From positions 1-56,840 of the forward strand of contig NZ_LXEU01000044.1 in assembly GCF_001654985.1 (NCBI RefSeq): DNA of 56,840 nt, read 5' to 3'. Source of the DNA: Kluyvera georgiana ATCC 51603 (GTDB taxonomy: Bacteria; Pseudomonadota; Gammaproteobacteria; Enterobacterales; Enterobacteriaceae). Positions 10,286 through 18,797 of the stretch are shown here, piece after piece (the stretch's first letter is position 1; every line of letters starts with the position of its first letter). The notes beneath the pieces were generated by a model. The model saw nothing but the letters and a program-made list of their open reading frames with translations. It was not told the DNA's origin and made no database searches. The position numbers were made by a program, and so were the translations under genes.

Positions 10286-11281
10286 ATGAGCATAATTGAA
10301 ACGGCAACAACGTCGCAGCGGTTGCTGGACGTAAAAGATCTGCGCGTCACCTTTAAAACGCCTGACGGCGATGTGACTGCCGTCAATGACCTCAACTTCA
10401 GTCTGCATGCGGGCGAGACGCTGGGTATTGTAGGTGAATCCGGTTCGGGTAAATCACAAACCGCGTTTGCGCTGATGGGGTTGCTGGCGAGTAATGGACG
10501 GATCGGCGGTTCGGCGCTGTTTAACGGGAAAGAGATCCTCAACCTGCCGGAACATGCGCTAAACAAACTGCGCGCCGAGCAGATTTCGATGATTTTCCAG
10601 GATCCCATGACCTCCCTGAACCCATATATGAGGGTAGGCGAGCAGCTGATGGAAGTGCTGATGCTGCATAAAGGCATGGGCAAGGCTGAAGCGTTTGAAG
10701 AGTCGGTCAAAATGCTGGATGCGGTCAAAATGCCGGAAGCGCGCAAGCGGATGAAAATGTATCCGCACGAATTTTCCGGCGGCATGCGTCAGCGCGTGAT
10801 GATCGCGATGGCTTTGCTGTGTCGGCCAAAACTGCTGATTGCCGATGAGCCCACCACCGCGCTGGACGTGACCGTTCAGGCGCAGATTATGACGTTGTTG
10901 AACGAACTTAAGCGTGAATTCAATACAGCGATTATCATGATTACCCACGATCTCGGCGTCGTTGCAGGGATCTGCGATAAGGTGCTGGTGATGTACGCAG
11001 GCCGCACGATGGAATATGGCAAAGCGCGCGATGTTTTCTATCAGCCTGCGCATCCGTACTCTATTGGTCTGCTGAATGCGGTTCCACGTCTGGACGGTGA
11101 AGGCGAATCGCTGCTGACCATTCCTGGCAACCCACCAAACTTGTTACGTTTGCCGACTGGCTGCCCGTTCCAGCCTCGCTGTCCGCATGCGATGGAGGCC
11201 TGCAGCAGCGCGCCGCCGCTGGAAGAGTTTGCACCAGGCCGTTTACGTGCCTGCTTTAAGACCGTGGGGGAGCTGGTATGA
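10286..11281 (+). CDS. oppD: oligopeptide ABC transporter ATPase OppD
   Basis: One of two ATP-hydrolysing subunits powering peptide import. The 331-residue product has Walker A GESGSGKSQ, the signature FSGGMRQRV and Walker B LLIADEPTTALD. The C-terminal oligopeptide/dipeptide extension contains the cysteine cluster around CPFQPRCPHAMEAC that in this family can hold an iron-sulfur cluster. It is a few residues shorter near the N-terminus than the E. coli protein as I recall it. The stop overlaps the oppF start by 4 bp (ATGA), implying coupled translation. Confidence 0.97.
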   Translation: MSIIETATTSQRLLDVKDLRVTFKTPDGDVTAVNDLNFSLHAGETLGIVGESGSGKSQTAFALMGLLASNGRIGGSALFNGKEILNLPEHALNKLRAEQISMIFQDPMTSLNPYMRVGEQLMEVLMLHKGMGKAEAFEESVKMLDAVKMPEARKRMKMYPHEFSGGMRQRVMIAMALLCRPKLLIADEPTTALDVTVQAQIMTLLNELKREFNTAIIMITHDLGVVAGICDKVLVMYAGRTMEYGKARDVFYQPAHPYSIGLLNAVPRLDGEGESLLTIPGNPPNLLRLPTGCPFQPRCPHAMEACSSAPPLEEFAPGRLRACFKTVGELV

Positions 11282-12282
11282 ACGCCGTGACTGACGAAAG
11301 AAAAGTACTGCTCGAAATCGCGGATTTAAAGGTCCACTTCGAGATTAAAGATGGCAAGCAGTGGTTCTGGCAGCCGCCGAAAACGCTGAAAGCAGTCGAT
11401 GGCGTCACGCTGCGACTGTATGAGGGCGAAACGCTAGGGGTAGTAGGCGAGTCCGGCTGCGGGAAATCAACCTTTGCGCGAGCCATTATCGGTCTGGTGA
11501 AAGCCACCGACGGTAAAGTGGCCTGGCTGGGGAAAGACCTGCTCGGCATGAAGCCGGATGAGTGGCGCAATGTGCGAAGCGATATTCAGATGATTTTCCA
11601 GGATCCGCTGGCGTCGTTGAACCCACGTATGACCATCGGTGAGATCATCGCCGAGCCGCTGCGTACCTACTATCCGAAAATGCCGCGTCAGGAAGTGCGC
11701 GACAAAGTGAAAACCATGATGATGAAGGTGGGGCTGCTGCCTAACCTCGTCAACCGTTATCCGCATGAGTTTTCCGGCGGCCAGTGCCAGCGTATTGGTA
11801 TTGCGCGCGCGCTGATCCTTGAACCGAAACTGATTATCTGCGATGAACCCGTCTCGGCGCTGGACGTGTCGATTCAGGCGCAGGTGGTCAACCTGCTGCA
11901 GCAGCTACAGCGTGAGATGGGACTGTCGCTGATCTTCATTGCCCACGATCTGGCGGTGGTGAAGCATATTTCCGATCGCGTATTGGTGATGTATTTAGGG
12001 CATGCGGTTGAGCTGGGCACCTACGACGAGGTGTACAACAACCCGTTGCATCCGTACACCAGGGCGCTGATGTCCGCCGTACCGGTGCCCGATCCCGACC
12101 TGGAGCAGAATAAAACCATTCAGCTTCTGGAAGGCGAACTGCCTTCGCCGATCAACCCGCCGTCAGGCTGTGTATTCCGTACCCGTTGCCCGCTGGCGGG
12201 GCCAGAATGTGCGCAAACGCGTCCACTTCTGGAAGGAAGTTTCCGTCACGCCGTTTCCTGTCTCAAGGTTGACCCGTTATAA
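11278..12282 (+). CDS. oppF: oligopeptide ABC transporter ATPase OppF
   Basis: Second ATPase of the Opp system, 334 residues, pairing with OppD as a heterodimer. Visible motifs are Walker A GESGCGKST, signature FSGGQCQRIGIA, Walker B LIICDEPVSALD, and the C-terminal CVFRTRCPLAGPEC cysteine region. It overlaps oppD by 4 bp and is followed within 6 bp by the operon terminator. Confidence 0.97.
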   Translation: MNAVTDERKVLLEIADLKVHFEIKDGKQWFWQPPKTLKAVDGVTLRLYEGETLGVVGESGCGKSTFARAIIGLVKATDGKVAWLGKDLLGMKPDEWRNVRSDIQMIFQDPLASLNPRMTIGEIIAEPLRTYYPKMPRQEVRDKVKTMMMKVGLLPNLVNRYPHEFSGGQCQRIGIARALILEPKLIICDEPVSALDVSIQAQVVNLLQQLQREMGLSLIFIAHDLAVVKHISDRVLVMYLGHAVELGTYDEVYNNPLHPYTRALMSAVPVPDPDLEQNKTIQLLEGELPSPINPPSGCVFRTRCPLAGPECAQTRPLLEGSFRHAVSCLKVDPL

Positions 12283-12287
12283 TCGTC

Positions 12288-12318
12288 AGGGCTGGCAGGT
12301 TGCCAGCCCTTATTCTTT
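12288..12318 (+). terminator. opp operon terminator
   Basis: AGGGCTGGCA (12288-12297) pairs with TGCCAGCCCT (12301-12310) and is followed by a T-rich stretch. It starts 6 bp after the oppF stop. Confidence 0.9.
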
Positions 12319-12333
12319 ATACGAGGCTTCATC

Positions 12334-13173
12334 GTGACCGGTATTAGCGCTTTGCGCCATCGTCTTTATCATTTCTTATTCGATCAACGTACGCGGACCG
12401 GGCGCCGGTTTGAAGCACTGTGCGGTTGTTTTGCCTTATTAAGCGTTATCACTATCTTTATTGAGTCCGGTATCGGGACAACCTACCATCTGACCTACGA
12501 TGAGTGGCATGCTTTTGTCTGGCTGGAAATTGCCTTTACGCTGGTCTTTACGCTGGAATATTTCCTGCGTCTATTCTGCTGGCCCAATCCCGCGCGTTAT
12601 GTTTTCAGCTTCTGGGGGGTTATCGACCTCGCCACCATTCTACCGTTTTACGTGATCATGCTATGGCCTGAAATCGGCGTGGAATATTTGTTTGCCTGGC
12701 GAGCGATGCGCGTGATTCGCGTACTGCGAATTTTGAAGCTACTCCGGTTGATGCCTGCGTTGAACAGTCTATGGAGCGCGATCGTTAACTCCCGACATCA
12801 GCTTATTCTATTCTACGCGTTTATCGGCATCGTGATGATCGTGGCCGGAGCGCTTATGTATGGCATAGAAGGGCCGGTGAATGGTTTTACCACGTTGAGC
12901 ACGGCGGTATATTGGGCGATTGTTACGGTCACGACGGTGGGCTATGGCGATATAACACCGCATACCGCAGCGGGCAGAATGGTGGCGTCTATTCTGATTT
13001 TGATCGGTTATTCCGTGATCGCGATTCCGACGGGGATTATTACCGCGCAGATGACCAGCGAATTCCAGAAACGTCGTCAGGAACGGGTGTGCCCGCATTG
13101 TAAACAGCGACACCACGAGCCAACCGCGCGCTATTGCAACGGCTGCGGTACAGCACTTCCTCGGCAACAATAA
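12334..13173 (+). CDS. voltage-gated potassium channel with C-terminal zinc ribbon
   Basis: A 279-residue six-helix ion channel subunit. The S4 helix (about residues 126-145) carries basic residues at regular spacing (RAMRVIRVLRILKLLR), and the pore loop holds the K+ filter TVGYGD. After the last helix (S6, ending near ITAQMTSEF) a short tail carries a zinc ribbon, CPHC then CNGC, 16 residues apart. The start is GTG at 12334. The gene sits between the opp terminator and yciU, where E. coli K-12 has nothing; I recall homologues at this place in Salmonella and Citrobacter. It is not the Kch protein, which has an RCK domain instead. Confidence 0.9.
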   Translation: MTGISALRHRLYHFLFDQRTRTGRRFEALCGCFALLSVITIFIESGIGTTYHLTYDEWHAFVWLEIAFTLVFTLEYFLRLFCWPNPARYVFSFWGVIDLATILPFYVIMLWPEIGVEYLFAWRAMRVIRVLRILKLLRLMPALNSLWSAIVNSRHQLILFYAFIGIVMIVAGALMYGIEGPVNGFTTLSTAVYWAIVTVTTVGYGDITPHTAAGRMVASILILIGYSVIAIPTGIITAQMTSEFQKRRQERVCPHCKQRHHEPTARYCNGCGTALPRQQ

Positions 13174-13183
13174 TTTGCCGATA

Positions 13184-13210
13184 AAAAAGGGCAGCGTGGC
13201 TGCCCTTTAA
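13184..13210. terminator. bidirectional channel-gene/yciU terminator
   Basis: AAAGGGCAGC (13186-13195) pairs with GCTGCCCTTT (13199-13208), A-rich on the left and T on the right. It lies between the convergent channel gene and yciU. Confidence 0.85.
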
Positions 13211-13214
13211 CGTA

Positions 13215-13577
<363 letters not shown>

Positions 13578-15038
13578 TTACAGTAATGGGCTAAAGAAGT
13601 AAAACAGTCGTTCGGCGATGCGATGCCAGAATGGACGTTTCACCCACAGTCGCGCATCCAGCAGACGCGAACGGGAAATATAGTCGTCCTGTACGGCCGC
13701 AAGATCGCTGCCGAATCCGCTATCGTCTATCACCAACGTAATCTCGAAGTTGAGCCACAGGCTGCGCATGTCGAGGTTAACCGTTCCGACCAGACTCAGC
13801 TCGCCGTCGACCAGCACGCTCTTGGTATGCAACAAGCCCCCTTCAAACTGATAGATTTTGACGCCCGCCGCCAGCAGTTCCGTAAAGAAGGCTCGACTGG
13901 CCCAGCCAACCAGCACCGAGTCATTTTTACGCGGTAAGATGATGCTCACATCAACCCCACGCTGCGCGGCGGTGCAGATGGCGTGCAGCAAATCCTCACT
14001 CGGGACAAAGTACGGCGTCGTCATGATCAGATACTCGCGAGCGGAATACGCCGCGGTGAGCAGCGCCTGATGAATCAGGTCTTCCGGGAAGCCAGGCCCG
14101 GACGCAATCGTCTGGATGGTATGCCCGCTGGCTTCTTCAAAAGGCATGATATTGAGATCAGGCGTCGGCGGTAAAATGCGTTTGCCGGTCTCAATCTCCC
14201 AGTCACAGGAGTAAACGATGCCCATGCCGGTGGCGATAGGGCCTTCCATACGCGCCATCAGGTCAATCCACTGGCCGACTCCAGAGTCTTGCTTAAAGAA
14301 GCGCGGGTCGACCATGTTCATACTGCCGGTGTAGGCAATATAGTTGTCGATCATGATCATTTTGCGATGCTGGCGTAAATCCATCCGGCGCAGGAATACA
14401 CGCATCAGATTCACCTTTAGCGCTTCAACGACCTCGATGCCCGCATTGCGGATCATGGCTGCCCAAGGGCTGCGGAAGAAGGCTACGCTGCCCGCGGAGT
14501 CCAGCATCAATCGGCAGTGCACGCCACGACGGGCTGCGGCCATCAGCGATTCCGCAACCTGGTCGGCCATACCGCCAGGCTGCCAGATATAAAAGACCAT
14601 CTCAATATTGTGTCGCGCCAGCTGAATATCGCGAATGATTGCCTGCATCACGTCGTCAGACTCGGTCAATAGCTGTAGCTGATTACCCTTGAGGCCCGCG
14701 ATACCCTGGCGGCGTTCACAGAGTTTAAATAGTGAAGAGGCGACCTGGCTGTTGTTTTCGGCGAAGATATGTTTGCAGGCCTTAAGATTGTTCAACCACT
14801 TTGCGGTTGATGGCCACATCGCGCGCGCGCGTTCGGCGCGGCGTTTCCCGAGATGCAGCTCGCCCAGGGAAAGATAGGCGATGATACCGACCAACGGGAG
14901 AATATAAATAATCAGCAGCCAGGCCATGGCTGAAGGCACTGCGCGCCGCTTCATCAGAATACGTAACGTTACCCCGGCGATTAACAACCAATACCCCAGA
15001 ATGGCCATCCAACTTACTACGGTGTACACGGTTGTCAT
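13578..15038 (-). CDS. clsA: cardiolipin synthase A
   Basis: Inner-membrane phospholipase D-superfamily enzyme that makes cardiolipin from two phosphatidylglycerols. The 486-residue product has two N-terminal transmembrane helices ([10 protein letters not shown] onward, to about residue 60) and two HKD catalytic motifs: [17 protein letters not shown] and [19 protein letters not shown]. The open frame extends 75 codons further upstream, but the start at 15038 matches the known E. coli protein and starts directly at the first membrane helix. YciU follows in the same orientation. Confidence 0.97.
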   Translation of the reverse strand: MTTVYTVVSWMAILGYWLLIAGVTLRILMKRRAVPSAMAWLLIIYILPLVGIIAYLSLGELHLGKRRAERARAMWPSTAKWLNNLKACKHIFAENNSQVASSLFKLCERRQGIAGLKGNQLQLLTESDDVMQAIIRDIQLARHNIEMVFYIWQPGGMADQVAESLMAAARRGVHCRLMLDSAGSVAFFRSPWAAMIRNAGIEVVEALKVNLMRVFLRRMDLRQHRKMIMIDNYIAYTGSMNMVDPRFFKQDSGVGQWIDLMARMEGPIATGMGIVYSCDWEIETGKRILPPTPDLNIMPFEEASGHTIQTIASGPGFPEDLIHQALLTAAYSAREYLIMTTPYFVPSEDLLHAICTAAQRGVDVSIILPRKNDSVLVGWASRAFFTELLAAGVKIYQFEGGLLHTKSVLVDGELSLVGTVNLDMRSLWLNFEITLVIDDSGFGSDLAAVQDDYISRSRLLDARLWVKRPFWHRIAERLFYFFSPLL

Positions 15039-15181
15039 ATTTCGAAAATCCTTTTGCTTGCCAGTTGTTAAGAGTTTACGCATCCGAAGAGATCTGGCAA
15101 ATAAAAACGCAACGAGAAACCGCTGGTCAGCCATTAGCAAGGGGCTATAATGGGCCGTCTTTTTTAGCAAGAGCGTTAGAA

Positions 15182-15355
15182 ATGAAGCGTAGTAGACCGG
15201 AAGTGGGGCGTTGGCGGATGGTGCGACAGGCCAGTCGTCGCAAAGCGCGTTGGCTTGAAGCACAATCGCGTCGTAATATGCGCATCCACTCCATCAGAAA
15301 GTGCCTGGTCGGCCGGCAGCGTAACTGCCTGTTGTTTGCCATCTACGATCTCTGA
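15182..15355 (+). CDS. yciY: YciY small basic protein
   Basis: A 57-residue, strongly basic protein ([13 protein letters not shown]...), of unknown function, that is conserved downstream of clsA in enterobacteria. The start at 15182 gives the E. coli length; the open frame upstream of it is not conserved sequence. It is divergent from clsA and is followed by a good terminator, after which prophage DNA begins. It is therefore the last core gene on this side. Confidence 0.88.
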   Translation: MKRSRPEVGRWRMVRQASRRKARWLEAQSRRNMRIHSIRKCLVGRQRNCLLFAIYDL

Positions 15356-15361
15356 TGATTA

Positions 15362-15393
15362 AAAGGGCACCGTCTGGGTGCCCTCTGTTTTTC
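15362..15393 (+). terminator. yciY terminator
   Basis: AGGGCACC (15364-15371) pairs with GGTGCCCT (15377-15384), followed by a T run. It marks the last recognisable core feature before the prophage. Confidence 0.88.
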
Positions 15394-15615
15394 AGCGCTG
15401 CTTAGCGCAACTCAAAAAACCTTTTTATATTGTCATTCAACTTATTTCGAAGAATTCCGCTCAAAAACGTTCTGTTACGCTCAGGCCTTTCCTGGTCTGG
15501 GTTTCCTGCCTTTCATCACTACACTTTGAGCGGGAGTGTTACATAGCGAGTATCTTTGAGCATAGGATTTTGTGTACACTTTTGCGTACTCAAAAGCCAA
15601 ATGTGTACCCATTCA
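15394..15615. other. probable attL and integrase promoter region
   Basis: A 222-bp gap between the yciY terminator and int, where the left attachment site should lie. It holds two direct copies of CTTTGAGC 30 bp apart (15524, 15554) and three close copies of GTGTAC/GCGTAC/GTGTAC (15572, 15584, 15603), the first inside a palindrome GTGTACAC. These look like integrase or excisionase arm sites, but this is inference. The core repeat cannot be named because attR is outside the window. There is no tRNA gene here. Confidence 0.5.
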
Positions 15616-16809
15616 ATGATTACTGACACAAAGCTCAGGAAGGCCCTTGGCAAGAAACGGGATGATATCGAAGTCGTTTCAGATTCTCACGGACTAAATG
15701 CAAGAATCAGCCAGACAGGCAAGATTTCATTTTTCTACCGCTATCGGTGGGCCGGAAAAGCGGTAAAGCTCAATGTTGGTGATTATCCCGCAATGAGCAT
15801 CGCTCAGGCAAGAGAACGGCGCCAACAATTCAGAACCTGGCTTACTGAAGGGCTTGATCCAAGAGAGCAGGTTAAGTTGGAAAAATTGACCAAGCAAGAC
15901 TCGATGCTAGTCGCTGATGCATTCAACTACTGGATCGAAAAGTATTGTATGGCCAATGGGCTGGCTAAAGTCGATTACTACCGTCTCGTTTTCGCGAAGC
16001 ACATAGCTGAACCGATGATGAATGTGAAAGTTGATAACTCAACAAAACTTCATTGGATTGAGCTTTTCGACAAAATCGAGAGCCGGGTGATGGCCCACTA
16101 TATGTTGTCGTTGTGCAAGCGGGCTTTTCGGTTTTGCATTAATAGGGGCGTGATTTCGACTAACCCCCTGGAAGGGCTTTTACCCACTGACGTGGGGCAA
16201 AAACCAAAGAAAAGAACACGCCGGCTTGATGATAGCGAGTTGCGCACTATCTATCAGTGGCTAAAAAGTCACATGTCAATCGAGTCTGTTTTCCTGGTCA
16301 AGTTCATCATGTTGACCGGCTGCCGAACGGCGGAGATTCGCTTGAGTGAAAGAGCCTGGTTTCATTTAGAAGATAATGAGTGGAACGTCCCTGCAGGTAG
16401 CTATAAAACTCGGGTGCACGTGAGGCGTGGGCTTTCCGATGCTGCCGTGGCGCTGGTGAGAAATCATCTTGAGAAAATCAATACTGTCCACTTAGTTACC
16501 TCCCAGCGTCTACTTGGTGGAAAAATAAAAGATTCACCGGTTCACCCTCCAGTAGCTTCAAACTATGCACGGAGCATATGGACTGGGGCGGGAATGGAAG
16601 AGTGGTCCCTTCATGATATGAGGAGAACGATCGCTACGAACCTCTCAGAGCTTGGTTGCCCGCCTCATGTAGTTGAAAAGCTGCTCGGTCATCAGATGGT
16701 TGGTGTAATGGCGCATTACAACCTGCATGATTATATCGATGACCAGAAACACTGGCTCCGCGTCTGGCAGAGCCATCTGGAAGGGATTATCGGAGAGCCA
16801 TTTAGCTAA
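15616..16809 (+). CDS. int: prophage tyrosine-type integrase
   Basis: Site-specific recombinase for integration and excision. The 397-residue product has an N-terminal DUF4102-type arm-binding region, a core-binding helical domain and the catalytic domain with Arg237 ([11 protein letters not shown]), Lys264, His333 and Arg336 (HDMRRT), His359 (LGHQ) and nucleophile Tyr368 (AHYNLHDY). I chose ATG 15616 ([11 protein letters not shown]); an in-frame ATG at 15601 and earlier codons are possible but lack ribosome sites and family sequence. The gene converges with the excisionase-like gene and overlaps its end by about 4 bp. Confidence 0.95.
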   Translation: MITDTKLRKALGKKRDDIEVVSDSHGLNARISQTGKISFFYRYRWAGKAVKLNVGDYPAMSIAQARERRQQFRTWLTEGLDPREQVKLEKLTKQDSMLVADAFNYWIEKYCMANGLAKVDYYRLVFAKHIAEPMMNVKVDNSTKLHWIELFDKIESRVMAHYMLSLCKRAFRFCINRGVISTNPLEGLLPTDVGQKPKKRTRRLDDSELRTIYQWLKSHMSIESVFLVKFIMLTGCRTAEIRLSERAWFHLEDNEWNVPAGSYKTRVHVRRGLSDAAVALVRNHLEKINTVHLVTSQRLLGGKIKDSPVHPPVASNYARSIWTGAGMEEWSLHDMRRTIATNLSELGCPPHVVEKLLGHQMVGVMAHYNLHDYIDDQKHWLRVWQSHLEGIIGEPFS

Positions 16810-17003
16810 TTTATCCGCTTTTTTCTTTCCCACTGTTTCACCGACTCCGATCGCCATCGGTTGGGGTTACCGGGAAAATCAGGCGGTGGAAAAGGGCAGA
16901 TAAAACCACGTGGCATCGTTTCTTCGCTCTGCCATGACCAAAGGGTTTTACGTGAGATTTTGTATCGACTGGTCAGGTCTGAAGTCAGCAAAATATCATC
17001 CAT
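16806..17003 (-). CDS. excisionase-like AlpA/MerR-type DNA-binding protein
   Basis: A 65-residue protein whose first half reads as a winged helix-turn-helix ([20 protein letters not shown]), followed by a proline-rich wing and the ending [10 protein letters not shown], the layout of AlpA-type and lambdoid excisionases. It probably directs the integrase towards excision. The start at 17003 has a GGAG site 6 nt upstream; a longer open frame to 17033 has none. It is the last gene of the leftward pL operon and runs tail-to-tail into int, so the two transcripts overlap. Confidence 0.72.
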   Translation of the reverse strand: MDDILLTSDLTSRYKISRKTLWSWQSEETMPRGFICPFPPPDFPGNPNRWRSESVKQWERKKRIN

Positions 17004-17045
17004 CATTTTCTCCAGTGGCCCTTTTCGGGCCATTTTCAGTATTAT

Positions 17046-17288
17046 TCAATTCACCTGGCCCGGCAGCGCACGCAGCCGGCGCATCCCGGTCATTGCTGTG
17101 GCCACATAGCTGCGGCTACGGTTGACCACCTCCACCCAGACCTTCACGCCTTCAACACGCACCGTGTACGTCTCTTTCATTTTGCTGCGCCCGTAGTCAC
17201 CGTAACGCTGGTGGTGGGTTTCCAGCGCTATCGCACATGCCTGGCGCGCGAGCGGGGATTGTTTACTGCCGCGGTTAATCAGCTTCAT
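17046..17288 (-). CDS. DUF4060-like phage protein (YdaC position)
   Basis: An 80-residue basic protein of unknown function. The sequence (MKLINRGSKQSPLARQ... RYGDYGRSKMKETYTVRVEG) resembles the DUF4060 family found next to excisionase genes in Rac-like prophages. It starts within the last 4 bp of the PerC-like gene (ATGA overlap), so it is translationally coupled in the pL operon. Confidence 0.7.
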   Translation of the reverse strand: MKLINRGSKQSPLARQACAIALETHHQRYGDYGRSKMKETYTVRVEGVKVWVEVVNRSRSYVATAMTGMRRLRALPGQVN

Positions 17289-17707
17289 GCTCTGGCCCTC
17301 CGAACGCAGCGGTTACGCTGAGAGGCGATCAGGGCAACACCAGTGACCGTTTTCTGGAGGCGGGATAACTCCGCCCAAACGGTAGCCGCCCGGCGCCACA
17401 ATCCGCGCTTTTCCAGTTGCGTGGCCGTCGCCTGCAGCTGTCGTAACTGACCGCGCTCTGTCGGCTCTGGTGCGGGTCCGTTTACCAGTTCGTCGGCATA
17501 CCAGTCGCTTACGACGAAATTGTGAATACGGCCATCGATAGCATTTCGGGTGCGGATAATCATGCCGCTTTCCGTCATCACCCCGATGACGTAGCGCGTT
17601 GCCCGGTCGGTAAGGCAAAGCGCTTCACTGATTTGTGCGGGGCAGGCCTGCGGATTTTCGAGCAGGTAATGAGCGACCGCTTTCTGACGTTCAAATTTAT
17701 CTACCAT
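17285..17707 (-). CDS. PerC-like transcriptional regulator
   Basis: A 140-residue protein with an N-terminal winged-helix segment (AVAHYLLENPQACPAQISEA... about 10-60) and a C-terminal segment LEKRGLWRRAATVWAELSRL (about 98-117) that closely resembles the core of PerC-family regulators, followed by a basic cysteine-containing tail. PerC-type proteins in prophages can activate or modulate host genes, for example by counteracting H-NS; that role is only inferred here. In E. coli Rac this slot holds ralR, so it is a variable position in the operon. Confidence 0.65.
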   Translation of the reverse strand: MVDKFERQKAVAHYLLENPQACPAQISEALCLTDRATRYVIGVMTESGMIIRTRNAIDGRIHNFVVSDWYADELVNGPAPEPTERGQLRQLQATATQLEKRGLWRRAATVWAELSRLQKTVTGVALIASQRNRCVRRARA

Positions 17708-17742
17708 GCTGATAATTCGGCCCCAGCCGGGGCCGACCTCCG

Positions 17743-18783
17743 TTAGCCAACGTATTCCGGTTTCATGTCGTCGAGCGTTACGCGGAACTGCTCGTAAAGT
17801 TCGTCGCCCAAGTGGCGGCGCGCGGCGGTGAGTGTCGCTTCTGCCTTGGTGAACAAGTCGGCTGCGTCCGGTTCGCCGGCAGACGGTAGGGAGTTAATCG
17901 TCGCCTCGATTTTGTTGCGAGCATTCACCCGGTGATAACGCTGCGTGGCTTTGTTCTTGAGTTCGGTGAACAGTGCTGAACCCAGAGTTGCCTTGGCCTG
18001 GTTAATGTCTTCGCCCACGGCTTTCGCTGCGTCGATATCTTCGGCGGCATCAATCCGTTCCCGGAATTCGTCAGCGATCGCATCAACATTCACAGTGGAT
18101 TCACGCGCGCTGCTGGTGGTTGTGACAGTGTCACTTGATATTTCTTTCAGGGTTACGCGCTGAGGCGCCGGGTTAATCTCTTTCTCTGCGCGCGGCTCGA
18201 CTTCATCCGGGCTGTAAACGCCCAGGATAACCTCCGGACAGTACAGGCGCGCCCAGTACTTCACTGCGAGGTACGCAATCTGCTGCTTCGGCGCCGTCTT
18301 CCACAACGGTGAGTTTCTGGTGGTAATGTCGGCCAGGTAGATTGGTTCACCCCAGGTGATCTCCGCTTCACCGCGCAGGACCGCGCCGACACGGATATAA
18401 AGGCCCAGCTCATCACGACCATCTTTTTGACCGGCGATCTTTTCCCAGTCACCGCCGTACTCGTAATGGAATCGCCCCTGAATAGCGCTTGAGCTGGAAA
18501 TTACCGCATTCACCAGTTGCGCCTCGTAACCCAGCACGCCGTTTACCAGGTGCGTTTTCTGCGCTACTGCGTAAGGGTTCATGCCCCACTGCATAGCCTG
18601 CATAACAATCGCCATGCAGTCGGCAGGTTTCCCCGCCAGATGCTTTGGAACGGTGACGGCAGACTGCGCCATCAGGTCAGCGAATGCGGTCAGTTGCCCC
18701 AGTGCCTGCACGTTGAATACAGCGTTGCTGGCAGAAATGGTGTTTGGAGCCTGCTCAGTTGTGATGATATTGGTATTTTGCAT
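17743..18783 (-). CDS. recT: RecT-family single-strand annealing protein
   Basis: A 346-residue annealing protein that would bind the 3' single strands produced by RecE and anneal them to complementary DNA. The family core lies at about residues 25-190, including VPKHLAGKPADCMAIVMQA and TAPKQQIAYLAVKYWARLY; the C-terminal third is helical and charged and probably not catalytic. The start at 18783 has GGAGG 8 nt upstream and is preferred to the in-frame ATG at 18798, which overlaps the recE stop. It lies directly downstream of recE, the standard two-component arrangement. Confidence 0.85.
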   Translation of the reverse strand: MQNTNIITTEQAPNTISASNAVFNVQALGQLTAFADLMAQSAVTVPKHLAGKPADCMAIVMQAMQWGMNPYAVAQKTHLVNGVLGYEAQLVNAVISSSSAIQGRFHYEYGGDWEKIAGQKDGRDELGLYIRVGAVLRGEAEITWGEPIYLADITTRNSPLWKTAPKQQIAYLAVKYWARLYCPEVILGVYSPDEVEPRAEKEINPAPQRVTLKEISSDTVTTTSSARESTVNVDAIADEFRERIDAAEDIDAAKAVGEDINQAKATLGSALFTELKNKATQRYHRVNARNKIEATINSLPSAGEPDAADLFTKAEATLTAARRHLGDELYEQFRVTLDDMKPEYVG

Positions 18784-18797
18784 GGTCAAATCCTCCA

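Noticed and set aside
15039..15263. 75-codon N-terminal extension of clsA
   Set aside because: The start at 15,038 gives the exact known length and begins at the first membrane helix; the extension overlaps the divergent yciY gene.
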